Positions 11,182-23,176 of a stretch of DNA of 64,000 nt are shown here, piece by piece. This DNA is from Lasiodiplodia sp. COLG20 (Eukaryota > Ascomycota > Dothideomycetes > Botryosphaeriales > Botryosphaeriaceae). A program made the position numbers and the translations under genes. Location of the stretch: NCBI GenBank assembly GCA_009801085.1, contig VNWV01000001.1, positions 3,844,001 through 3,908,000 on the forward strand. The letters run 5' to 3'. A model generated the notes under the pieces. The model did no database searches. It was not told the DNA's origin and worked only from the letters and a program-made list of their open reading frames with translations. How positions within the stretch are numbered: position 1 is the first letter of the stretch; each line of letters opens with the position of its first letter.

Positions 11182-14100
11182 ATGTCTGGTGCGGAAGTCG
11201 TTGCCGTTCTCAGCATCGGTGCCTCCGTCATCGGAGTCGTCGACGCTTGCAATAAACTCATCGATCGCATCAAAGAGTTTCGAGGCAGCGCGGCTTTTGT
11301 TGCACTCCGGTCTCGGTTACAGCTTTTTTCTTCCAACATCAAATCCCTCGACAAAATAACCAGCACCGGTGTTGTCTTCGATGAAGAAGCACAGCTACTT
11401 CGGGATGTTCTTCAAGGATGCAAGGATACTATCGAGGAGTTGGATAGTCTTTTGACGTCTCTTCTCCCGGAACCGAACGCATCGGCATGGAAGAAAACGA
11501 GGCATGCCGTGCGTGTTTTTCTCAAGGATCATCGTGTTCGCGCAGTTCTTGAAGAGTTGCAGGAGTATCAGAACACCATTTTATTCCACCTCAGCAGCAA
11601 GGCCGAGCAAAATACCCGCAAGGCAATCTTTCTTCTCGAGGAACAGAAGATGGCACTTCAGATGCGGCAAGTATCGACAAGCGGAGACGTCTTCTCGTCT
11701 CGCTCCGCGCAGGATCCATCGTCAGCTCTATATCGCCAACACATGACCGTTGGTACTGGTTGTGGCTTCAATGACTGTCACTGTTTCTGCCACCTTCAAC
11801 CTCACGCAGACGGGTTCACGGGATATTCTGCTGGCATCTCCAGGTGCCGCTGCCAGGGTATCCAGTACGAACTGCGCACGATTCTTTTGCGAAAGCTCTT
11901 CCAAGTCAGCCTCGCAGCAAGCTGGTCAAATGGTCTGTCTTTTGCTTTCTCCATAAAATCCAAAAACGTGGTCCCCGACGACAACCCGGGATTCAAGCTT
12001 GTTGGGAAGTGCATTTCCAGTGACGGAATCACATTTGAAGAGGCTAGGGCTGGCTTACGCGCCCTGCGCGACTCTGGAATTATCGATTTCAATGACACTA
12101 CTGAAAATGGTCATGGATACTTAGAGGTGTGCTGAGACTTTGATCAGACTTATACATATCAGCTTACTGTGATGTAGTTCATTTGCGCATATTCGTCGAT
12201 GGACCAAAAAAGTGCCCACCTTGCACGGTTCCTTACACAAGAAGGAGTTACTTGGAAACTACAGTATTCCATGTCCATGAAGATGAACGCCCTCTGGCCG
12301 CACTCAAGAGGGCCCGATTTGGATCTCATGAAAGCTCTCCCGCCCATTAATCATATTCACGTGTGGTGGTATTCTGTATCCCCTTTCGGCAGTCCTTACG
12401 CACCTGATCTTTTCCGGGTAAGGGCGTACACAGAAATTTGCATTGCTCAAATAGGTATGGGAATACTCATCTAGCTCGGTACCTTTGGCTGACGATGGAT
12501 CAAGATATTGGGGAGTACCAACCTTTGCATGCAGCCGCGGCCTCGAATGCAATGGACGAGGTTAAAAGACTGGTCAAGGCGCAACGCCACCCAGACCTCA
12601 CTCAAAACTTTCTAGGCCACACAGTGCTCCACCTTGCTATCCAATGGCCCCGCATCCTGGAATTCCTTCTCGAGAACGGTTACAGAGACGCGGTGGACTC
12701 TCCAGACAAGCACGGAATCAGCCCGTTGTTCTTCGCATTGTGCTATGGATACGCCAAGTCAATCGATATCCTCGTCGATGCGGGCGCATCACTCCCCGGG
12801 ATCGAGCCCGAATCTGGATTTTTCTCCCAGCTCGGGCCCGGGCCGATTGTATCGCAATGCTGGGCCCATGCAGCGAAAGAATCCGACGAAGAAGCGTTTA
12901 TCAGATTGCTGGAGCACTATACTCGTAAATTTCCACCAACGCGTCTACAATCCGATCTCCTCGAGCCCCTGATCTTCACTAAGGCTGCCAGGGGTCCGTG
13001 GAATCTGACAGCAGCAAAGGCTCTCGTCTCCGAAATCCAGAAATCGTGCGAATCTCATCCGTACGAGTTTCGAAGAAGAGGGGTGACTCCCCTGCACATG
13101 GCGATGACACCTGATCACGCCCGAGTCTTGATGAGCTACGATGGTTTCGACATCAACGCATCAGCGGGGTATCACGGAGAGACGCCTCTGATGGTGTATT
13201 CCTGGTTCCTGGATCCGGCACTCACTCAGGAAACATTGAGGCGGGGCGCGCTGGTCAATTCCACCGACGATTGGGGCCGAAATGCTCTGCACTACACCTT
13301 CGCCAGAACCTTCTCACGCCAGCCGGACTGCGCTATTACATTTTCCGGGCCCTGGGAGCGCCGGCCTTTGGCCTTCCATGCAGAAAAGCTCAAAGCACTC
13401 ATGGAAGCCGTGGCAGTTCTGATAGAAGCCGGTGGCGACCTCCTACAGCGAGACACATGCCGTTGCTACTGCTCTCCCGGCGGTTGTTCGCCACTACGGT
13501 CCTTCATCCCTGCGCTGTTCCTTGAAGCAGACCGTCATACGGTCCACGTCTGGATCCTCGAACTCTTCGTCATGCTTCGGAGTTGCGGGACGAGCGGCGG
13601 CATCATGGACCTGCTGGTCGAAGAAATAGGCCGGCTCCAAAATGCTGATGAGATCGGCATCACGCACACATGCTGTGCGTCAAAATACTCCAACATTTTC
13701 CGTAACTGGCGTTACGCTGGAGACTTCACACCCATTCCGACCAGTATGGAACTGGAATATTGGAGCAGTGACTGGGAGGAGATTCGGGAAGAGGAAAGCG
13801 ACTTGGGCGCCCAGCTGGAACGACGCTGTTTGGGCGACCGGTCGGTGAACGCTGGTAGTTGGGACAGTCGACTGGTCAGCATCCTCGCACGGAGATGCGT
13901 GATGATGGAGATGATTGAGGGAGAACGATTGAACAAACCAGGTCGCCGTGATGAATGTGAACAAGTCAGCCTGGAACTTTGTGTTAAGACGTATATGACC
14001 AGTATGAAGGATGTAGAGGACTACTTGACGGGAGTTATACCGACGTACGATCATGGATACTGGATGCAGGAACGAGGGCGACTCTCCAAACTTTTCCTGG

Positions 14101-14249
14101 AAGAGGTACACAGCGTGAGGGGAGCAACGGGTATCGTGAATGATTGGGACATTGAGAATTGGATAGACGGTATTACTATGACGGGCTTTGGGCTCAATGA
14201 ACCTCAGTTCAAACTTTGGTTGACTTTCATGCCACCCGAGAGGATATAG
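11182..14249 (+). CDS. SesA-type N-terminal domain plus ankyrin-repeat protein
   Basis: Starts at ATG 11182 with MSGAEVVAVLSIGASVIGVVD, the hallmark of the SesA-type domain placed before NACHT or ankyrin parts in fungi. Exon 1 is 11182..12126, then GTGTGC...TGTAG intron (51 nt), exon 2 12178..12417, then GTAAGG donor. The obvious acceptor at 12474 (CTAG) shifts the frame and gives a quick TGA. An acceptor at 12515 (GGGGAG, with CTGAC upstream) is in frame and yields 972 aa with ankyrin repeats from YQPLHAAAASNAMDEV onward (HTVLHLAIQWP, GISPLFFALCYGYAKSI, GVTPLHMAM). A CHCFCH motif near residues 200-205 sits in the linker, as in related ankyrin proteins. Likely a cytosolic recognition or scaffold protein; no NTPase is seen. 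The second intron is the weak point of the model. Confidence 0.65.
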
Positions 14250-14429
14250 TCACGAGCCAGGGCACCTGGTAACACTAGCACCACCTCTCGGCAGGGGACT
14301 CGCTGTAATTCTTTTATATTCACTTCGAGATCCATTGAAAACTCTTCGAACCGGTGCATTTAGAAGTTCCACATTATCTGGCAGGAATGAGCCCTTGGAA
14401 GTGCTCGGCCTCTGGATGTAAGCACCCCA

Positions 14430-16867
14430 TCACATGTACTCCCGTCCCTCAACCGGCATCATGACTTCATCACTACTGAAAGAACAATGGCCGATATCCG
14501 TAGCTGTACTTCCCCACATCACTTCTCCCCATTGAACCGGCTTCAAATGGACGTCCTCTTCCCGGTCTGGTGGATGACATGAGGCGGAAATCATTGCGCT
14601 GGAAAACCTTGACGGTGGTATTCCAGGTTTGTTTTGAAGTCTCCCCCAGGAAATCGCTCCTGCAACAAATACGATAATGGTTATCGTCAAGATATACGCT
14701 GCGTCATGCGAGTATCCGAGGCCGGTAATATCCTCCGAGATGACAGGGACACCATTCTCGTCGTCGTAGGGGGCATAGAACTGCACAGAACCGAAGTACA
14801 GAGATTGAGATACCAAGTAGTGTAGGCCTGCCGACATGGCCATCAAAGGCAAGCTGAGCTTGAACGGTAATTGCAACCAGAACGTGGATCGCTGCGCGCC
14901 GGTAGGAGTGGAGGTTCGGAGTCCCTTTCGCTGATGTGCGTGCAATGATCATTCTCGCGAAGCAGCCATACAAGTGACCAGACGGTTGATTATGATATAG
15001 TTGAACGAGACGAGTAGTTGCGGGATGTTGGCGATAACGATGAGAGCTCCGACGTTCAGGCCTTGCCCGAATCTGATTGATCCAGGTTCAACGTAATCGG
15101 TAAAGGACCATTGGAAATTGACAGGCTGATAAACTTTGATAAATGCTATCAGAGTTGCAGCTACTGAAAGAGAAGATCTATTACAGGCAATTAGGACGAA
15201 CTCAAAGCTTCTGTTGCGGCTACAGAGAGACTTACAGTGCTATAGTCACGGCCCATTGACGATACGAAGCTCCGGCTAAACGACTTGAGGTAACTTCGGT
15301 TTGTATGTAGGCTCTTGGTCCAATTGGCCAGGGGTCACAGGCAAACTCCGCCTCTTTGGCCAAACACATTCCTTTGGTGGAAGGGTCGGGGGAACGCAGG
15401 AAAGATGCGAGGCCGTCACCAACTGTAACAAGCGACGGTCGCTTGTACTGGCAAAGGGTGGCAGTCATGGCCAAGAGTTTGACAAGATTCATGGCAATGA
15501 CGATGAGTAGGAGTCGTTTGTCATACCTCAAGGAGCAAGGGGAGAATTCGATCGGCTCCCACAGACATCTGGTGATTCGGTGACTCCCCATGTATTCCGA
15601 CCCCACCTTTGTTTGTTGTAAATACAACCCAAGTGACCAGTCTGTCGCGTTCCCTGTCCTATTGCCACATGCAGGTCGTCCCATGAAACCCCAATTGAAA
15701 GGAGCATTTCGACTATACATGCAGGTCTAATTAGTGCTGTCGTCGTTGTTCGGGAAGAGCTGGTCGATCCAGACGACTGATGTGTCCGAGCGGACCTCTT
15801 CGCTTACAGCAAGGACGTTGCGATATGTGACTTGAGAGTAGGATGAATATGTGTCGAGGCATTCCTGTGATGTCATCTCATTGAGGAGATTCTCTTGTGC
15901 CTTTTTGCGAACAACATCGAGAACATGGCCTGTGATAGGACCAAATGATGGCACACCGTAGTCTTCCATGTCTTTATGTGCGAAAGGTATTTTACCGGTG
16001 CTGAAAGAAGGCTCGGAGTGGGCGGCATCGAATTTGCCGATTAGGGACGTGTCAAAGGGAGCGCCGTGGAGAAAGTCGGGTGAAACGACCGCAGCAAGGT
16101 ATGAGTGCTTTCCAGTAGTGAGGAAAACCAGTGAGTTGTAACTAAATCCGTTAGAAGAAATTAGAACTCAAAAGAGGGTTGCACAGACATAAGATGCAGC
16201 GGAATTGAGGACAAGGCGAGAGAAAGCCAAAGACTCTTGCGATAGTTGCCGACAAAGCGTAAGTTGGTGAAGGATTGAATGCCAACTGAGAGAGTTTGGC
16301 CGCGCTTATGGGCATGATCGATTTCCTCTCTCGTGGGCGCCGAAAGTATTTGCATGGTATAGTTGCTGGCACTAAGGAGGAGCGTCCCTAGAGTGTTAAT
16401 GATGCCATGAGCAACTACTCCAAGGTGTTTGGCCTTGTCACAGTCACCATGGTAGAGGAACCCCTCAGCCACACCATACCTTCGCATAGCCCATGATGGG
16501 AAAGCGACATTGGCGACAAGGATGAAGAGCGCAAGGAAGATATTTACTGTAAGTCCAGCCTTCCACGCCGCCCAATTTCTGCGAAGCCATCGACGTACGC
16601 GGAGCATCCATTGGAAGGTGATATATCTGGTCGTTGCGGCATATATGTAGTGATCCAAGAAAGGTAGCCTCAAATGTTCGTATTTGTATGCGTTTGTCGT
16701 TCTCGTACAGTCAGTTTCGTCGCTGTTCAGCAGCTTAGCACGCTGGAATCTGCCAGGCCCGGAGTGGGGGCGCACATTTCGAAGGGCTCCAATTCCGGGT
16801 TACCATCACCACCTTCTGTGGAGGTCCTATAGCCGATCTCATACGAGAACATTTGATTGATCGACAT
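14430..16867 (-). pseudogene. DUF6536 membrane protein, copy 1 (two nonsense codons)
   Basis: Exons 16867..16776, 16722..16189, 16141..15236 and 15177..14430 would encode 759 aa, with the same layout and splice phases as copies 2 and 3. Exon 2 is 534 nt, as in copy 3. It carries the DUF6536 signature (GTLLLSASNYTMQIL, then REEIDHAHKRG) and four to eight TM segments. Two in-frame stops interrupt it: TAG at 15727-15729 and TGA at 14949-14951. Each replaces a Trp conserved in both other copies (the W of TNW-MC/DW-VC and of SREWSLFAH). The C-terminal motif GHCSFSSDEV--PVEGR is still present. It is divergent from X copy 1, 399 bp away. DUF6536 proteins are fungal integral membrane proteins of unknown function. 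A pseudogene is likeliest; readthrough or sequence error is possible but two hits make it less so. Confidence 0.8.
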
Positions 16868-17266
16868 GGCTCAAAAATCTGGTGTTTGGTGGCCGAAAGT
16901 GACAAGAAACCCGGTTTGCTCCATTCATATGTTCAACCACGACCACCTGAGTGCAGGGCCGACCCAGCGTTCTAGACAAAGTGTCTTAGTACTATTGTTT
17001 GATAGTGACGCACTGGGTGAAACTTGAGTGTGACGCAAGACAAGGATTAATCAAGCTCCTTCGGCCGAGTTTCGTTTCGAGCATCCCCTGCATGAAGTCA
17101 TGGATGATGTGTGTTGGATACACAGGAGTGAGATGGGCACACAAGAGTGTGCAGCAAAGTATCTACATGTTTCACCAACTAAGCCGTCCTGTACATATGT
17201 AGTGCTTCAGCCGTCACTTCCATTTATCAACAAAACTGTTCTTTCGAGAATATTACGTCGATTGCA
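16868..17266. promoter_or_regulatory. Divergent promoter region of pair 1
   Basis: 399 bp between the start codons of DUF6536 copy 1 and X copy 1. Both genes point outward, so their promoters must lie here. No shared motif with pairs 2 and 3 was found by eye. Confidence 0.6.
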
Positions 17267-19085
17267 ATGGCACTGCTGAACAGACCGCTTCCTGGTCCAG
17301 ATGGAACCAGCCAATCCCCATATGAAGATGAGGAAATAGGAGGCGTAGCTGGTCAGCCATCATCCAGCAACACGAATCGGCTACTTGATGAAAATGTCCT
17401 GGGAAGCAAAGCGACTTGGTCGGCCAATCACTTGTATTCCAACGGTCCTAGAAGAAACATGTTGATTGGATATGTTGATCTCTGTTTCCCAGTAATCATT
17501 TGGGTATATCACCTTGTCTCCGGATGTTCCATATATTAACCTTCTCTGAGTAGTTTTCATACGTCGTCAATTCACAAATAGAGGCCTCATTGTCTTTGAT
17601 ACCAAGCACAGGCAAGTGCGCGAAAGCAAGAGAACCTTTAGACAAGGGCTGACTTGAAAAAAGATTCCCTTGTGTACTCCCGCATTATACAAGCCATCGG
17701 AACGAGTACAGCTGCTGGAATCAGTCATCGAGAGGGACCAATTTTCATTCTCTCGGTGGGCCTCTTCTCAACTGGTAGGCACCACGGTGAAACTTGCCCT
17801 TGCTCTCCTTTATGTTCAATGTGCACTCACCTAACTTATTCCTATAAGGGCTACTGACTTCGGCCATGTATCTGGTTCTTGATTTTGGCCCGCACTGTAT
17901 GGGAATCGGGAATGACTACTGCCATACCTCTGCTGCAACGGTAGCATACCTGACGTTCTATGCTCTCGCAAGCTCAACGCTACTTCCCGTCACATTTATC
18001 CTTGGGGCTGAATATTACGACTCCGGCGCACGGCCATTTTTTTGCTTCATTTGGGGAAGCGGAGCTCCTCTTGCCCTCGCACTTTGGAGCATGATACAGC
18101 ACCAATGCAACGTCAAAAGATTCGAACTTTCACACGAGACCCGAACAGATGACATTTTGGTTCGTCTGCAGGGACTCTGCGTAAGTGTTATTTCTCTAAG
18201 CATTCCATCACTTATACGCATACCTAAGCCTGCTCGCCAACCATGGCAGGCAAAGAACCGGGTCCGGTTCTGGAAACAGTGGCGAAGACAAATCATCCAA
18301 GGGTGTAAATCAGTAAGTGACATCCGCAGTCATACAATACCACAAGAGTCCTCACACATGTAGGTCAAACTGCTGAGAAAGCATGTTCACTTCTATTTCT
18401 TCTTCACCTTTGCTTTTGCCCATGGGTTGTCTTCGCCCACTCGGCTGCTCGAATGCAGCAGCTTGATTTATTACAACCTGTTTTCCCTTGCTCCATACAC
18501 TTTCTACATACTAAATTCATGCTTAACTACGCATTGGTACGGTAAGTTCCAACCAGCCCTCGGACCGTTTCCATGGCTCAAAAGATCTAGGTACAGTTCT
18601 TGGAGTCTATCTGCTTCTCGAGACCTTCAAACTCTCGGTGGAGACAGCCTTCAAGCGTCCTCATTACCTTCTCGGGCTTTTTGAAACTCATGGGTTAATT
18701 ATACTTTGTGAGTCTTCCGATAGTGTATATTTCAGGAACAGTAGCTGATCTACACGTAGGCTTGGGACAATATGCTGTTGCAAATGTCTCAGGAAGGGGT
18801 CGGAGAGCTGTCATGATTGCGGTAGTTTTCGTTGCATTTCATCTCGCTCAGGCGGTATGCCTACTCGGAAAGGGATATTACTGGGAATTCTCCGCTGTCC
18901 CATTGTTGCTAAAGTGTTGCAGCCTTTTCATGTTCGTATTCTGGGCTGTTCGGGAGAACGCAAGCCGGAAGAAGGAAATTTCTGAAATGGGGATCTCGGA
19001 AGAGGAGTCTTATTCGCTTTGTCGGGTTGCAGAAGAAGAAGGCATGAGCGACCTGGAAAATATTCACTTTCGGTATTGTTTCTGA
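17267..19085 (+). pseudogene. Family X polytopic membrane protein, copy 1 (broken)
   Basis: Exons 17267..17503, 17554..17774, 17849..18312, 18364..18541, 18591..18707 and 18760..19085 match copies 2 and 3 in order and phase, about 513 aa nominal. Exon 2 is damaged. Reading on from exon 1 it meets TGA at 17650-17652, and its end is one base out of frame, with an A6 run at 17657-17662 where A5 would restore the downstream frame (DSLVYSRIIQAIG). The rest codes for several TM helices, a central cytosolic-looking basic segment (RFWKQWRRQ) and the C-terminal motif GISEEESYS...DLENIHFRYCF shared with copy 3. I do not recognise the family. It is divergent from DUF6536 copy 1, which is also broken. 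An extra intron removing the TGA was considered, but no GT-AG choice restored the frame. Confidence 0.7.
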
Positions 19086-20818
19086 CTTTTAGAAGTCGGG
19101 AGGTTTCTTCTATACGTTTGACTGAGGTAACAAGCCTTCTGTTCCTATAACAAAACTTTTACTCCAAATGAATTTCATCTGAGATGCGCATCTTTTGATA
19201 TTTGGTCTGCCTTTCGTCGCAGAAATGATTATTCGGCTATGCAACAGATTCGTTTATCATGGTTCATGTTTATTCCTGTTTGGCATCTGCTCAGCTGGAA
19301 AGACTTGAGTGAGAGCGGCTACCCCCCCATTCGAACTCATTCATTTACACTATATATCCTGTGTCTCCGTTGTGCAAGGAGTGAGCCTTCGATCCTCAGC
19401 CATCTCAGCTATGTTCTTCCTGTCTATTATCTAATTGGCTCAAGAAGAAGGTAAAATGGTAGTCCATGCATGCCATGACAGCCACAGGCACACTGTGTTG
19501 CACCTAATTTTCAGGGTAAGGCGTTTCTTGACCTCTGTGTAACTGATGGCAATGGAACTGCGTTGCTTGTGGCAAAAGAAGGCAAACGGTGCGACAATCG
19601 GCGCCAATTTGTGCCGTGTATTGGTGAAACTTGGGCGCAGGTTGGCGGCTTTGACACCTGCAGTGCCATGCAAACGAGTTCAGCCTACGTCGAGCCGCCA
19701 AAGCTGCCAAACTCAGATTATTCGTTGGTAGGGGACGATAATATGCGTGGGTGTCGTGACCGACGTGTATCATACAGGAAAAAAAAAAAAAAAAAGACAC
19801 GTGGTAACTACGCAGGAGCTGCTTGCGCAATTTCGAGGATATGCAGTGTTCGTTTAAAACAGAGTTTGAGCCCGCAAGTGGAATTCATAATAGCTGGATG
19901 CGAAGGGATGGCTGTTCGGTTGCCAAATTGTTCCGACACATCAGAGCCAAGAATGGGGAAGCGTTGATAGTCATGCGGGGGCTTACGCTTGGTGGTCGTA
20001 CATGCCATATACGGAAGGGCCTCTTGGCCCTGATTTAGCCTTGTGGCACGGTTCAAACACAGTAGTTCGGCTGGAGCAGCAGCGGAAATAGAAATCAGAA
20101 ACGCCGTTCCTGTCTCGACTTTCTTTTTTTAGGGAATGGAATGAGAGCTGGATTGAGACAATGAAAAATCAGACGAAAGGCGGCTTTTGACTTTGGGTGT
20201 ATCAAGATGATGTTGCACTCAGCCAAGCTGCCAAGTAGGTTTCCCCGCAAACACCCCAACCGCGAAGCTTTGCACACTGTCCACCTGCCCCCACCAGACA
20301 TAAGCTTGACCAGTATCGCTCTCAACCTCGGCGCGACTTGCAGCATGATCCGCATGCGACAATGCCAGATTTCCCGACGTCGTATCATAGGTAGCCAGCC
20401 GAGAGGTAGCACCATGCCGACTGCAGCCAACGCCGTCTCGTCGCTGCTGTCACGCCTCGCTGGCTTATCTGGTCCCCTGTGTCGGCCAAGCCAATTCTCC
20501 GCTGGCCGGATGCTTGCTGCAGCTGAAACGCCCCAAACAAGCGAACGCCAGGACGATCGTTTGGATGCCGATGTGTTATCTGCTGTGTAACTGCGTTGTT
20601 CTAGCTTCCATTGCTGCCGCTTGTCGCCCATGCGCGAAGCCAGTTCTCTCTTATGCTTTTCCTCCCTCGTCACTCCGGGTCTCCACTGTTCATCCTGCCG
20701 ATTCAGGCCCTGTCCTGCCCGCTGAGCCGGAACTTTGAGACAAGACATTTCCCAACTTTCGTCAACGCAACAGTCTTTCTTCCTTCTCATCCGGACACTC
20801 CTCCCCTCGTCGCACACC
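19086..20818. other. Intergenic region
   Basis: About 1.7 kb with short unconvincing frames only. It includes a 17-bp A tract at 19779-19795. The last few hundred bases are the promoter and 5' leader of the permease gene; a C/T-rich stretch precedes its ATG. Confidence 0.5.
19779..19795. repeat. A17 homopolymer
   Basis: Uninterrupted run of 17 A on the plus strand in intergenic DNA. Confidence 0.95.
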
Positions 20819-22975
20819 ATGCCGGCTGCAAGATACTACTCGGGGAACCACAAACCCATCGATGAAGAGAAGCACGACGATGGCGGCCTGCCAGCACGCG
20901 AAGTTTCCGGCGGCTCCGAACAGGGCACGGCCATCGTCGAATCGGCCCCGCTAAGGCGAGCCCTACATGGCCGTCATATGCAGATGATTGCCATCGGTAC
21001 GCATGCACTCCCTCGCCGATGATCCAGGCCTGTGGCACGACCGCGTTTCGAAGAAGAAATTGACTAACACATCCCCACGTTCGTCCTTGGCAGGCGGTTC
21101 GATCGGCGCGGGGTTATTTGTCGGCTCTGGCAGTGCACTGAGTACCGGAGGTCCCGCCAGTTTGGTATGTTTGCTTCCCCGGACCGTCGGATGCTGGTGT
21201 TGATCATGCTTGTCACTGACCTCGAAGATGGAAGACGATCGGGTTCATCATTGTCGGTACGTCGGAGCCTACTTTCCACTGATGTCGAACGGCTACTGAC
21301 TACTCGTAGGCTTCATGCTGCTCTGCACGATGCAGGCCCTCGGCGAGCTGGCCGTGCTGTATCCCGTGAATGGCGCCTACTACATCTACATGGCGCGCTT
21401 CCTTGACCCTGCGTGGTACGTCATCTTGCTTCTGCTTCAGACTTTACCACTTTAGACTGCTGACCACATATCAGGGGATTCGCCATCGGATGGGACTACG
21501 CCCTCGGCTGGCTGTTGATCCTACCCTTCGAAATTACAGCCGCCGGTATCACGATCCAGTTCTGGGAGAGCGCCAAAGACATCGACATCGGCGTCTGGAT
21601 CGCCGTCTTCATGGTCGCTCTCATCGTCGTCCAGTTCTTCGGCGTCCGCGGTTACGGTGAAGGTCTGCTACCCCCCGCCTATCCATCCTGTCTTCCACGT
21701 CTTCCTCCACATCTTCCTCTAACCATCCACGCTCCCTTCTACGTCTCCCCGAGCCCCCCTCCCCGCCTCCCCCCAAGACCCCCCCACCACTAACCCCCTC
21801 TCCCACCCACAGTCGAATTCGCCCTCGGCCTCATCAAAATCCTCGCCTGCCTCGGCTTCATCATCCTCGGCATCGTCATCGACTGCGGCGGCGTGCCCAC
21901 CGACTCCCGCGGCTACATCGGCGCCCGCTACTGGCACGACCCCGGCGCCTTCCGCCACGGCTTCCACGGCTTCTGCTCCGTCTTCGTGACGGCCGCCTTC
22001 GCCTTCGGCGGCACCGAGCTCGCGTGCCTCGCCGCCGCCGAAGCGGCCTCGCCACGCACCTCCCTGCCCAAAGCCACGCGGCAGGTCTTCTGGCGCGTGT
22101 TTTTCTTCTACATCGTCAACACGTTTATCCTCGGCCTCATCGTGCCGAGCGATGATGGGCGGTTGCTCAACGCGTCCGGCGCCAACACCGCGTTCAGCCC
22201 CTTCGTCATCGCTATCCGCCTCGCCGGGATCAAGGTCCTGCCGAGCGTCTTCAACGTCGTCATCTGCATCGCCGTCCTCTCCGTCGCCAACTCCGCCACC
22301 TTCGGCAGCACCCGCACCTTCCAGGCGCTGGCCTCGCACGGCATGGCGCCCGCGTGGCTCGCCTACGTCGACAACCGCGGCCGCCCGCTCGCCGCCGTCG
22401 CGCTGCAGGTGGCGTTCGCTTTCCTGGCGTTCGTGAATGAGGTCGAGGCCGGGGAGACGGTGTTTAACTGGCTGCTGGCGCTGAGCGGGCTGTCGAACTT
22501 CTTCGTGTGGGGGAGTGTGTGTCTCGCGCATATACGGTTTCGGCGGGCGTGGAGGTTGAGGGGGAGGAGGGTGGCGGAGTTGCCGTTCGCGGCGGCGATG
22601 GGGACCGGGGGGAGTTGGGTGGGGTTGGGGTTGAATGCGGTTTGTTTGGTGGCGCAGTTCTACGTCGCGTTGTTTCCGGTTAATGGCGGGGGGAAGGCGG
22701 CGGGGGCGGGAGCGTTTTTTCAGTCGTTTTTGGCGGCGCCGCTGATTTTGGGGTTGTATGTTTTTTGGAAGGTGTTTAGTGCGTGCTCCGGGGATGAAAG
22801 GATTAATCAGAGGGGGTGGAGGCTGTTTATGCGGTCGCATGAGATGGATTTGACGAGTGGGATGCGTGAGGGCGTGTTGGAGGTGCCGGAGGGGGAGGCC
22901 GACGAGGTGGACGATAGGACGTTGGGGCAGAAGATTGCGAGGTTGCCGGTGACGGTGTGGAAGGCGCTGATTTGA
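20819..22975 (+). CDS. Amino-acid permease (YAT/APC family)
   Basis: Six exons: 20819..20996, 21094..21164, 21235..21256, 21310..21415, 21475..21662 and 21813..22975, giving 575 aa. The first TM contains the family's GGSIGAGLFVGSG motif, followed by MQALGELAVLYPV, then the long exon with FGGTELACLAAAEAASPR and about 12 TM helices in all. These are landmarks of fungal general and dicarboxylic amino-acid permeases, plasma-membrane H+ symporters of the Gap1/Dip5 kind. The cytosolic N terminus is charged and Lys-rich (possible ubiquitination site), and the C tail contains DLTSGMREGVLEVPEGE. Exon 3 is only 22 nt. Intron 5 (150 nt) is long for this window and C-rich. Third codon positions are strongly GC-biased, unlike the X/DUF6536 genes. 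Substrate specificity cannot be read from sequence. Confidence 0.9.
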
Positions 22976-23112
22976 TGTGGAGGGGTGGGTGGGTCGGCGC
23001 GGATTGCGGTGCGGGTAATGGCAGGAGGTGGGTATTTAAGTCACATGGGTGAGAGGCAGCAGTGCATATCCTATGAAATTTCTGTCTATCTCCGTCGGAC
23101 CGTGGTAAAGAA

Positions 23113-23130
23113 GACGTCAGTCACTGATAT
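23113..23130. repeat. 18-bp direct repeat, copy 1 (downstream of secreted gene 1)
   Basis: GACGTCAGTCACTGATAT occurs here and again at 24561-24578, just beyond the stop of each tandem paralogue. It marks the edge of the duplicated unit. Confidence 0.9.
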
Positions 23131-23176
23131 CTAAGATCAGAGCAGATTGAAGTGTAGATTCTCCATCAGTAATCCT

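Noticed and set aside
17620..17667. An extra 48-nt intron in X copy 1 that would remove the TGA
   Set aside because: It has GTGCGC, a CTGAC branch and an AAG end, but the joined frame does not match the next segment or the paralogues.
20095..20820. 241-codon minus-strand frame upstream of the permease
   Set aside because: No recognisable domain; it overlaps the permease promoter and leader; composition is Arg-rich and uneven.
21719..22840. 373-codon minus-strand frame opposite the permease
   Set aside because: Pro/Arg/Gln-rich translation typical of the antisense of a GC3-rich gene; the plus strand has a clear permease.
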